Below, one piece after another: positions 14,773 to 22,138 of a stretch of DNA of 22,589 bases (positions within the stretch are counted from its first letter, which is position 1; every line of letters begins with the position of its first letter). The position numbers and the translations under genes were made by a program. The notes beneath the pieces are model-generated. The model was not told the origin of the DNA. It was given only the letters and a program-made list of their open reading frames with translations, and did not search any database. The DNA lies in contig JBBRMM010000032.1 in the NCBI GenBank assembly GCA_038230835.1, positions 1-22,589 on the forward strand, in the 5' to 3' direction. This DNA comes from DASUHT01 sp038230835 (GTDB lineage Bacteria; Actinomycetota; Thermoleophilia; Gaiellales; JAICJC01).

Positions 14773-16140
14773 GTGCTGGCCTCGGCGGTCGGCGTGCAGT
14801 ACCTGCGCTACCAGAGCCTTGGCACTCGCTCGTATCTGCACGGCGGGATCCATTTCGAAAGCGCGGCCCGTGCCGGGTACTGGGACGTGCCGCCCGGAAA
14901 GCTGTTCCGGGGCCAGGTGGTCGGCGGTTACGCCTACGGCGGCCTCAGGTACCCCGTGGCCAGCGCGGTGCGGATCGACCCCTCGGTGCGGGTGGACGCC
15001 CGGGTGGGGTCGGTACCGGCGGTCAGCGTGCGCCGGTCCGGGCGCGGCACAGCGGTCTGGGTCGATCTCCCGCTCGGCTACCTCAAGGGTCAGAGCGACG
15101 ATCTACCGCTGCGGGCGGTGTTGCGGACGTTCCTGTTTCGGATCGCGGGTCTGCCGCACTTGGTTGCGACGCCGGACGGAGTGCCGGGATTGGTCGTCAG
15201 TTGGCACATCGACTCGGCGGTGGAGTGGCGCGGGATACCGTCGCTGCTTCGCAACGGGCTTGCCCGGCCCGGCCTGCGAGAGGAGTTCGACATCACCGCC
15301 GGCCCTGACCGCGACCGTCCGGGCGACGGGCTCGGCTTCGACGCCTGCGGCCGCGGCGCTCCACTAGTGCGGGCGCTCGCCCCGCTGGGCGACATCGGCT
15401 CACACGGAGGCTGGGCGCACAATTGGTTTGCGGTCGGCCTCGAGACGCATCGCTTCGGCGTGGCGCAGATCGCGGATCTGATCCGGCGAAACGACGCCTG
15501 CCTGGAGCGCATCACCGGCCGGCACGTCCGCTCCTACGCGGCTCCCGATGGGGTGCACCCGCAGCCCACCGTGACCCGGATCCTGCAGCGGTTGGGGATC
15601 GACTCCTACTACTACACCGGCGACACCGGCGCGCCGCCGAATCGCACCTTCTTCCGCGGCCGGATGGTCTCACGGTCGGTGTGGGCGTTCCCCGTGATGC
15701 CGAACGGCCGTTATGCGTCGATCGGCGAGATGCTGCGCGCCGGGCTGTCGGCCGCCCAGGTGCGGACGTGGCTGGACGCCACGCTGCGCTACACGATCGC
15801 CCAGCGCAGCGTGCGGCTGCTCTACAGCCATCCCTACGACCTGCTGCACCCGGCCGTGCGCCATCAGTACGCCGGATTCATCGACACCGTCGCCCGGCTG
15901 CAGCGGGAGGGTCGGGTCCGCACCTTGACCATGAGTGACTACGCCCGGTTCATGAGCCGCTTCGTGCGCACGACCGTCGCCTACCGCCGCCAAGGGTCAT
16001 GGCTGTTGGTCAGCCTCGACAACCCGCAGGGCCTGCGCGGCATCACCGTCACGATCCCCGCCGGCCCACTGGCTCCGGTGGCCCGGTCGATCACGGTGCA
16101 CACCGACGCAACCCACGCCGCGGTGCGGCTGGAGCTTTAG
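14773..16140 (+). CDS. NodB-type polysaccharide deacetylase domain, 3' part of the frameshifted gene
   Basis: From the first usable start (GTG 14773) this frame gives 455 aa, but the beta-helix clearly begins earlier in another frame, so 14773 is probably not a real start. Residues 1-70 continue the beta-helix. Residues ~138-400 are a NodB-like deacetylase. The metal-binding triad is visible as SWHIDS (H145, D147) and GSHGGWAHNW (H211, H216). Further motifs are RSYAAPDG (253-260) and the later YSHPYD histidine motif. The enzyme would remove acetyl groups from amino-sugar polymer outside the membrane, as PgaB or IcaB do. The C-terminal ~80 residues look like a small beta domain. Confidence 0.82.
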   Translation: MLASAVGVQYLRYQSLGTRSYLHGGIHFESAARAGYWDVPPGKLFRGQVVGGYAYGGLRYPVASAVRIDPSVRVDARVGSVPAVSVRRSGRGTAVWVDLPLGYLKGQSDDLPLRAVLRTFLFRIAGLPHLVATPDGVPGLVVSWHIDSAVEWRGIPSLLRNGLARPGLREEFDITAGPDRDRPGDGLGFDACGRGAPLVRALAPLGDIGSHGGWAHNWFAVGLETHRFGVAQIADLIRRNDACLERITGRHVRSYAAPDGVHPQPTVTRILQRLGIDSYYYTGDTGAPPNRTFFRGRMVSRSVWAFPVMPNGRYASIGEMLRAGLSAAQVRTWLDATLRYTIAQRSVRLLYSHPYDLLHPAVRHQYAGFIDTVARLQREGRVRTLTMSDYARFMSRFVRTTVAYRRQGSWLLVSLDNPQGLRGITVTIPAGPLAPVARSITVHTDATHAAVRLEL

Positions 16141-16189
16141 CGCCCGTGGGGCTCAAGCGTCCGTTTGGGGACGCCGATGCAGTTCCCGT

Positions 16190-17384
16190 ATGCCCGGCAC
16201 CTCCAATCCGGAGAACGATTCCACCCGCCCGATCACCGTGCTCTCGGTCTTCGGTACCCGCCCCGAGGCGATCAAGATGGCACCCGTCGTGAGGGCCCTC
16301 GCGGCGTGCCCCGAGCGGATCCGAAACCGTGTGTGCGTGACCGCCCAGCACCGCGAGATGCTCGACGACGTGCTGGACACCTTCGGTATCACTCCCGACC
16401 ACGACCTCAACGTGATGCGGCGGCGGCAGACACCGGCTCGCGTAGCCGCCGCGGTGCTGTCGCGGTTGGAGCCGGTGCTCACAGTCGACCGCCCGGACTG
16501 GGTGCTGGTGCAGGGCGACACCTGCACGGCTGCGGCCGCCGGCATCGGGGCGTTTTATGCCGGAGCCCGGGTGGCGCACGTCGAGGCGGGCCTGCGATCG
16601 TTTGAGCGTCGCCGCCCTTTTCCAGAGGAGATCAACCGTAAGCTGGCCGCCGCCGTGGCCGACCTGCACTTCGCGCCCACCCGGCAAGCGCGCGAGAACC
16701 TGCTCGCCGAGGGTGTCTCGTCCGACGCCATCGTGGTCACCGGCAATCCGGTGATCGACGCCCTGCACGAGATCGCGGCCCAGCCGTCACACGCCGGCGG
16801 CCCGCTCGACGGCCTGCCCACCGACCGGCCGTGGGTGCTGGTGACCGCGCACCGGCGTGAGAGCCTGGGGGTGCCGTTGGACGGCATCTGCCGTGCGATC
16901 CACGCGCTCGCCTCACATTATGGAGACAGTCTCGAGATCGTGTTCCCGATGCACCCCAACCCTCGGGTGCGGCGAACCGTCACCCGCTGGCTCGGAGATC
17001 AGCCCAACGTGCGCCTGCTCGGGCCGCTTCGCTACCGCGACCTGGTGGCGGCCCTCGGCCGCTGTCACCTGGTGCTGACCGACTCCGGGGAAATCCAGGA
17101 GGAGGCTCCGGGACTCGGCAAGCCGGGTGCTCGTGCTGCGTGACGTGACCGAGCGCCCGGAGGGCGTGGAGGCCGGCACCGTCCGGCTCGTGGGCACGGA
17201 CTGGCGGCGGATCGTCTGGGAGACCGTGACCCTGCTCGAGGATCCCGGCGAGCACGCGCTGATGGCCCGCGCAGTGAACCCCTACGGCGACGGTCGGGCC
17301 GCCGGGCGGATCGTCGAGGCGCTGCTCGGCGGCAGTCCCGAGCCGTTTGACCCCTCGGTCGAGCACGACATGCTCGTGGGCTGA
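16190..17384 (+). pseudogene. wecB: UDP-N-acetylglucosamine 2-epimerase (non-hydrolysing, WecB type), frameshifted near the 3' end
   Basis: The product would be about 397 aa, normal for the family, and would convert UDP-GlcNAc to UDP-ManNAc in the cytoplasm. Residues matching the E. coli catalytic set are present: R24 (FGTRPEAIK), D110 (VQGDT), E132 (HVEAGLRS), the PEEINR glutamates at 146-147 and H221 (TAHRRE). The frame breaks at a GGG run, 17125-17127. Removing one G restores GKPVLVLRDVTERPEG and a normal C-terminus to 17384; as read, the protein stops at 17143 after GKPGARAA. A second oddity is TDSGEIQEE (E301), where the family has TDSGGIQEE in the UDP-binding loop. The break may be a sequencing error or true inactivation. 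It is last in the polysaccharide gene set, 49 bases after the deacetylase. Confidence 0.85.
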
Positions 17385-17398
17385 CGACCTCCCGAAGC

Positions 17399-17917
17399 TC
17401 AGCCCCCGAAGCTCGACCCGAAGTCGCTTCCCGAGGGTGACGCTCCGGTGCTGGGAGTCTGCGGTGATGTGCCACCGCCCGTGCCCGGCGGCGCCGTGGC
17501 GGTCACGATGTCGAGCATCCCGGCAGCGGCATGGCCGGGCACGGAGCAGAAGAACTGGTACGTGCCGGGCTGCAGCGACACGGTCAGCGTGTGCGAGCCG
17601 CCGGGCGCGAAGGTGGGAGTCGCCGTGTTCACGCCCGGACCGGTGATGGTCAGGTTGTGGGACGACGGCCCCTGATTCGAGACGCTGAACGTGTACGTTC
17701 CCGGCGCCAGCGAGGTGCCGCCGGAGATCGCGATCGAGAAATCCTTCTCGACCACGCTGATCGTGCCACCGCCGGCCGCCTCGGCGGCCACGAGGTGGGT
17801 GACCGTGGGGGGGCGGTTAGAGCCGCCGGTCGAGCCGGCCACCGCCGCGCCGCAGCCGGCGGCGATCAGCGCTCCTGCGAGCACGCCCGACACCCCTGCC
17901 CATCGTGACACCGCCAT
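17399..17917 (-). CDS. Cupredoxin (plastocyanin-like) lipoprotein
   Basis: The 172-aa protein has a signal peptide ending in a lipobox-like AAGC (Cys22), so it is probably anchored to the outer face of the membrane. The cupredoxin domain (~50-140) shows the four type-1 copper ligands: H87 (SSHNLTI), then C124, H129 and M134 in FFCSVPGHAAAGM. The C-terminal ~30 residues are a low-complexity Gly/Ser/Thr/Pro tail. It would carry electrons or copper. The ATG at 17917 has no good ribosome-binding site. It converges on the epimerase gene (14-base gap). Amicyanin of mau clusters is also a cupredoxin, but this gene is 11 kb from the Mau-like operon, so a link is only a possibility. Confidence 0.88.
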   Translation of the reverse strand: MAVSRWAGVSGVLAGALIAAGCGAAVAGSTGGSNRPPTVTHLVAAEAAGGGTISVVEKDFSIAISGGTSLAPGTYTFSVSNQGPSSHNLTITGPGVNTATPTFAPGGSHTLTVSLQPGTYQFFCSVPGHAAAGMLDIVTATAPPGTGGGTSPQTPSTGASPSGSDFGSSFGG

Positions 17918-18057
17918 GCGGTTCGGTACGGGGCGTGGCGTTCGGTGGATTGCCCCCGGGCGGGATCGAGCGGGTCGAGGTGACGCAGGTCACACCGCTG
18001 TCGGAAGGCCCGTCCAAGCGAGGGAGCGACCGGGCGCGCGGCGATTTGGAGTAAGCA

Positions 18058-18080
18058 TCTAGATGGTTGATCGATATCTC
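18058..18080 (+). repeat. Left arm of a perfect 23-bp inverted repeat
   Basis: The arm begins TCTAGATGGTTGATCGATAT and ends CTC. Its exact reverse complement is at 18239-18261. Read on the minus strand it lies 140 bases upstream of the cupredoxin gene. Around its TCTAGA centre it also forms an imperfect dyad (GTAAGCATCTAGATGGTTGA), as a binding site for a dimeric regulator might. Confidence 0.85.
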
Positions 18081-18127
18081 CGTGGTGTCCTGGGCGGCGA
18101 GAACCGAGCCTCGCCGGGACGCAGGGA

Positions 18128-18152
18128 GCGGCAATAGTTGACCTATTGCCGC
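18128..18152. repeat. Perfect 10-bp stem-loop between the 23-bp repeats
   Basis: GCGGCAATAG, loop TTGAC, CTATTGCCGC. It has no T-run after it, so it is not a standard intrinsic terminator for either strand. It sits near the middle of the 204-bp segment framed by the inverted repeats. It may be a second operator (AATAGTTGACCTATT is a near-dyad) or a bidirectional transcription barrier. Confidence 0.65.
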
Positions 18153-18238
18153 GACCGAGGACGCCGCGAGGCGACAGTTCGCAGCCGCAGCCCCACCAAC
18201 CATCGCCCACCACAACCGTGGTGCGCCCAGGCCCGCGC

Positions 18239-18261
18239 GAGATATCGATCAACCATCTAGA
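18239..18261 (+). repeat. Right arm of the perfect 23-bp inverted repeat, overlapping a putative -10 box
   Basis: The arm reads GAGATATCGATCAACCATCT then AGA. It runs into TAGAGT at 18258-18263, which fits a TAnnnT -10 box. Its last base is seven positions before a GTG at 18270, the spacing of a leaderless start. The core ATCAACCATCTAG recurs at 18590-18602. Confidence 0.85.
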
Positions 18262-18360
18262 GTGGGGACGTGGGCGCGGCTGTCGAGATCGTGATCAGTG
18301 TGGTGGCGGCGCGCCGCCCCGCGACGCAGCCCGGTCGGCGGCGAGACGCGGGGAGACATC

Positions 18361-18561
18361 GTGGCGGATGAGCACGCCTACGTCGAGCGGCGAGGGACGC
18401 CCGACGCGATGTACCACGCTCCTGCACCGGCCGAGTACGGCATGGCGGCGTCCACCCGGTGCGGGCATACGCTCACGAGTGGAATACCCCTGATGCGTCG
18501 TGACTGGGCAGCGCGCGATGCCGCCCCGTGCCCCAAGTGCTACCCCGGCGCAGAGCGCTAG
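18361..18561 (+). CDS. 66-aa small protein with H..C..CxxC zinc-ribbon-like pattern
   Basis: GTG 18361 is preceded by a good ribosome-binding site (GGGGAGA, about five bases upstream). The 66-aa product contains H19, then TRCGHTL (C34, H36), and APCPKCYPG (C57, C60). This arrangement is common in short actinobacterial proteins of unknown role. It could bind zinc through C34, C57, C60 and a His. It lacks membrane segments. It lies 50 bases before the ABC exporter genes on the same strand, but a separate promoter-like element lies in that gap. Confidence 0.62.
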   Translation: MADEHAYVERRGTPDAMYHAPAPAEYGMAASTRCGHTLTSGIPLMRRDWAARDAAPCPKCYPGAER

Positions 18562-18589
18562 CGACCGCTTGTCGCTCGCGCGGGCGTGA

Positions 18590-18605
18590 ATCAACCATCT
18601 AGCCT
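18590..18605 (+). promoter_or_regulatory. Putative operator/-10 element of the ABC exporter operon
   Basis: ATCAACCATCTAG repeats 13 bases of the 23-bp inverted repeat arms. It overlaps TAGCCT (18600-18605), a TAnnnT box whose last base is seven positions before ATG 18612. There is no ribosome-binding site in front of that ATG, which fits leaderless transcription. I see no convincing -35 match at normal spacing, so the shared block may itself be the recognition or repressor site. Confidence 0.5.
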
Positions 18606-18611
18606 GCGTCG

Positions 18612-20411
18612 ATGGCAGGTGTCGAGGCGGCGGGTGGGGGTGACGAGGCGAGCGTGAACGAGGTCGATCCGGCGGATTATCCGATGTGGCCGACCGTCCG
18701 GCGACTGCTCGGGCTCTGGCGTGAGGAGTCGCGGCTGGTCGCGCTGGGGCTGGTCTGTGCGGTGGTCTATACCGTCCTGTCGCTGGCCATCCCCGCGCTC
18801 CTGCAGCGGGTGATCGACGACGCTGTCGTCCCCGGCCGCCCGGCTCGTGTATGGCCGTACGTGGCGGCGATCCTCGTGCTGGCCGGGCTGCGGTTCTGGG
18901 TCAACTTCACCCGCCGCTATGCCACCTCACGAGTCGGCGTCCGGCTCGAGGCTCGGATGCGGGAGCTGCTCTACCGCGCGTACCTCGAGTTCCCGCGTGC
19001 GTTCTTCGACCGCCATCCCACCGGCCAGGTGGTCTCGCGGGCGACCAACGACCTGTACCCGATCCGCTACTTCATCGGCTGGGGCATGGTGCAGGCCGCG
19101 CAAAGCGGCATGATGATCGCGGGCGGGGGCATCCTGCTGGCGGTCGTGAACCTCCGGCTGACGCTCTACGCGGTCGTCACAACGCCTCTGATCGGGCTCC
19201 TGGCCTGGCACTTCGCCCACCGCGTGATGCCGATTTCGCGCACCGTCCAGGAGCGCAAGGGCGACCTCACCGAGGCCGCGGACGAGTCGGTGGTGGGGAT
19301 CGAGATGGTGCAGGCGTTCGGCCGCGAGGACGACGTCCGCTCTCGCTTCGGGTCGAAGGCCCAGGCGATCCGCGGAGTGGTGCTGCGCCAGGCCGGGGTG
19401 GAGGCGCGCCACCTGCCCGGGCTGTACTTCCTACCCGGACTGTCGATCGCCACCGTGCTGCTGTTCGGCGGCGACGACGTCATCCACCACCGGTTGACGA
19501 TCGGCCAGTTCGTCCTGTTCAACTCGGTGCTCCTGCAGCTGGCCTGGCCGCTGGAGTCGCTCGGCTGGATCCTCAACCTTGCCCAGCGCGCGGTGGCCTC
19601 GGCCGCGCGCAGCTTCTCGTGGCTCGAACAGGTGTCGCGGCCACCCGAGCCGGAGCACCCCCGACCGCTTCCGGCGGGGCCGCTGGAAGTCCGCTTCCAG
19701 GACGTCCGGTTCGCCTACGACGGCGGACGCGAGGTGCTGACCGGCATCGACCTCTCCGTCGCCGCCGGCGAACTGGTGGCGGTGTGCGGCCCCACCGGCG
19801 CGGGCAAGACGACGCTGCTGTCCCTGCTCTCGCGCTTCTACGACCCGACCGGCGGACGCGTCACGCTGGGCGGCGTGGACGTCCGCGAAGCCACCCTGGT
19901 CGAGCTGCGCGGTGCGGTCGCAGTGGTCACCCAGCGGGCGGTGCTGTTCTCGGTGACGCTGCGTGAGAACCTGCTGGCCGGCCGCCCGCAGGCAACCTGG
20001 GAGGAGGTGCTCGAGGCCAGCCACGCGGCGGGTGTCGCCTCGTTCGTGGACGACCTGCCCCACGGCTACGACACGCTGATCGGCGAACGCGGGGTGAACC
20101 TGTCGGGTGGCCAGCGCCAGCGCGTCGCGCTGGCCCGGGCGCTGCTGGCGGGCGCGCGGGTGATCGTGCTGGACGACCCGCTGTCGGCCGTCGACACCCA
20201 CACCGAGCGCGACCTGCTGGCACGGCTGCGCCCCGCGCTGGGCTCACGTACGGCGCTGATCGCCACCCAGCGACTGTCCACCGCGGCGCTCGCGGACCGG
20301 GCCGTGGTGCTGCGCGACGGACGGATCGGCGAGCAGGGCCTGCCCTCCCAGCTGCTGGGTGCGGGAGGGCCGTTCGCCGCGCTGTTCGGGGACGAGATGG
20401 TCGCTTCATGA
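18612..20411 (+). CDS. ABC exporter half-transporter A (membrane plus ATPase, degenerate ATP site)
   Basis: The 599-aa protein has about six membrane helices (residues ~40-330) and an ATPase domain (~358-595). Visible motifs are Walker A GPTGAGKTT (393-401), Q-loop Q441, signature LSGGQ (497-501) and Walker B VIVLDD (517-522). The catalytic Glu after Walker B is Asp522, and the H-loop His is Gln553 (IATQRLS), so its own nucleotide site is likely non-hydrolytic. Its intact signature completes the good site of the partner protein. ATG 18612 lacks a ribosome-binding site but follows a -10-like box at leaderless distance. The stop overlaps the next start as ATGA. Substrate unknown; multidrug or lipid exporters share this design. 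Confidence 0.94.
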   Translation: MAGVEAAGGGDEASVNEVDPADYPMWPTVRRLLGLWREESRLVALGLVCAVVYTVLSLAIPALLQRVIDDAVVPGRPARVWPYVAAILVLAGLRFWVNFTRRYATSRVGVRLEARMRELLYRAYLEFPRAFFDRHPTGQVVSRATNDLYPIRYFIGWGMVQAAQSGMMIAGGGILLAVVNLRLTLYAVVTTPLIGLLAWHFAHRVMPISRTVQERKGDLTEAADESVVGIEMVQAFGREDDVRSRFGSKAQAIRGVVLRQAGVEARHLPGLYFLPGLSIATVLLFGGDDVIHHRLTIGQFVLFNSVLLQLAWPLESLGWILNLAQRAVASAARSFSWLEQVSRPPEPEHPRPLPAGPLEVRFQDVRFAYDGGREVLTGIDLSVAAGELVAVCGPTGAGKTTLLSLLSRFYDPTGGRVTLGGVDVREATLVELRGAVAVVTQRAVLFSVTLRENLLAGRPQATWEEVLEASHAAGVASFVDDLPHGYDTLIGERGVNLSGGQRQRVALARALLAGARVIVLDDPLSAVDTHTERDLLARLRPALGSRTALIATQRLSTAALADRAVVLRDGRIGEQGLPSQLLGAGGPFAALFGDEMVAS

Positions 20412-22138
20412 GTGACCGCAGGCACGGCCTGTCGCGGCTTGCGCCCTATCTCGAGGGCCGCTGGCGTGCCGTAGCGCTGATGGTGGTCGTCGCCACCGGG
20501 GGCGCGGCGGCGCAGACCGGCGGTTGGATTCTCGTCCGGCTTGCCATCGACGACGGGATCGCCAAATCGAACCGGCACTACCTCGTGGTCGTGGTCGCCG
20601 CGTACCTGCTGCTGGGCGCCGCCGGCTGGGTGCTCAGCTCGATCCTGATCCGGGGGCTGGCGGGCATCGGCCAGAGCGTCGTCCTCGCGCTCCGCCGAGA
20701 CCTGTTCGACCATCTCACGTCGCTCTCGCTGCGGTACTTCTCCGAGCAGCGGGCGGGCTGGATCATCGCCCGCCTGACGTCCGACGTGGACGCGCTCTCG
20801 GAGGTGCTGTCCGAGGATCTGCCCACCCTCGTCTCGAACATCGTGCTGCTGCCGACAGCGGCCGTGGGGCTGTTCGTGGTCGACTGGCGGCTGGGCGCGA
20901 CCTCGCTTGTCACGCTGCCACCGGCCCTGATCCTCACCCGCTGGTTCCAGCGGCGGTCGTCGGTGGCCCAGCTCGAAGTGCGCAACACGATCAGCGGGGT
21001 AACCGCGCAGATGGCCGAGTCCGTGTCCGGCATGACGGTGGTTCAGGCGTTCAATCGCGAGCGCGCCTTCCAGGCCCAGTTCGACGAGCTCAACGAAGCG
21101 AACCGCACGTCCAACGTCGCCGCCCAGAGGCTGTTCTCGGTATTCTTCCCGTCGATCGAGCTGCTCGGTGTGATCTCGACCTGCGCGGTGCTGGTGGTGG
21201 GATCTCAATTGCTCGCCGATCACACCCTCACCATCGGCGCGCTGATCACCGAGACCTACCTGTTGCAGCTCGTCTTCCAGCCGCTGCAGGAGCTGTCTGA
21301 CGTCTACGGCGATCTGCAGTCGGGCGCTGCGGCGATGATCAAGATCAGCTCGGTGCTGGACACCGAGCCGGACATCGCCGACGCACCTGCGGCCACACCG
21401 ATGCCACGTCTGGAGGGGCGTCTCGACCTCGACGGCGTGACCTTCGCCTACGGCGAGACAACCGTGCTGCACGGCATCGACATCCACGTCGCCGCCGGCG
21501 GCTGCGTTGCCCTGGTCGGCAAGTCGGGGGGCGGGAAGTCAACCCTCGCAAAGTTGATCGCCCGCTTCTACGACCCGCACGAGGGCACTGTCCGGGCGGA
21601 CGGCATCGACCTCCGCGACGTGCGGCTGCGCAGCTACCGCCGCCAGCTCGGCGTGGTACTGCAGGACCCCTTCCTGTTCGCCGGGACGATCGCCGACAAC
21701 ATCCGGTTCGCCCGCCCCGAGGCCACCGTCGACCAGGTGCGTGAGGCGGCCGAGGCGATCGGTGTGACCCGTATCGCCGAACGCTTCGAGCGTGGGCTCG
21801 ACCACCAGGTACGGGAGGGCGGCGCCGGCCTGTCGGCAGGCGAGCGGCAGCTGATCTCGATCGCCCGAGCGCTCCTCGCCGACCCGCGCATCCTGATCCT
21901 CGACGAGGCCACGTCGAACATCGACCGGCCGACCGAGATCCTGATCGAACGCGCGCTCGACCGCCTGCTCCACGGCCGCACGTCGGTCATTGTCGCCCAC
22001 CGGCTGGCCACCGTCCGCCGCGCCGACCAGATCCTGGTGATCGAGCGTGGGCGGGTCATCGAACGGGGCAGCGAGCGCGAGTTGCTCAGGAACGAGGGGG
22101 CATTCCACCGGCTGGCTCACGCCGTCGGTTCGGTGTGA
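20408..22138 (+). CDS. ABC exporter half-transporter B (membrane plus ATPase, catalytic site residues intact)
   Basis: The 576-aa protein has six membrane helices in residues ~18-310 and an ATPase domain from ~335. Walker A is GKSGGGKST (371-379), Q-loop Q419, Walker B LILDE with the catalytic Glu500, and H-loop His531 (VIVAHRLAT). Its signature is LSAGE (475-479) rather than LSGGQ. Paired with half-transporter A, the canonical ATP site would use this protein's Walker motifs and the partner's LSGGQ; the other site combines the partner's D522/Q553 with this LSAGE. This is the asymmetric design of exporters such as TM287/288, BmrCD and LmrCD. The four-base overlap with the first gene implies coupled translation. 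Confidence 0.95.
   Translation: MSDRRHGLSRLAPYLEGRWRAVALMVVVATGGAAAQTGGWILVRLAIDDGIAKSNRHYLVVVVAAYLLLGAAGWVLSSILIRGLAGIGQSVVLALRRDLFDHLTSLSLRYFSEQRAGWIIARLTSDVDALSEVLSEDLPTLVSNIVLLPTAAVGLFVVDWRLGATSLVTLPPALILTRWFQRRSSVAQLEVRNTISGVTAQMAESVSGMTVVQAFNRERAFQAQFDELNEANRTSNVAAQRLFSVFFPSIELLGVISTCAVLVVGSQLLADHTLTIGALITETYLLQLVFQPLQELSDVYGDLQSGAAAMIKISSVLDTEPDIADAPAATPMPRLEGRLDLDGVTFAYGETTVLHGIDIHVAAGGCVALVGKSGGGKSTLAKLIARFYDPHEGTVRADGIDLRDVRLRSYRRQLGVVLQDPFLFAGTIADNIRFARPEATVDQVREAAEAIGVTRIAERFERGLDHQVREGGAGLSAGERQLISIARALLADPRILILDEATSNIDRPTEILIERALDRLLHGRTSVIVAHRLATVRRADQILVIERGRVIERGSERELLRNEGAFHRLAHAVGSV

Noticed and set aside
14752..15308. Continued reading of the beta-helix frame to 15308
   Set aside because: The translation becomes Arg/Gly/Pro-rich and overlaps the clearly real deacetylase frame, so a frameshift is the better explanation.
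18128..18152. Intrinsic terminator
   Set aside because: The stem is perfect but neither strand has a T-run after it, and its placement between divergent units fits regulation better.
20066..21487. 473-codon minus-strand frame across the ABC genes
   Set aside because: It is antisense to two clearly recognisable transporters. Its His/Arg/Asp-rich composition is typical of GC-rich shadow frames.
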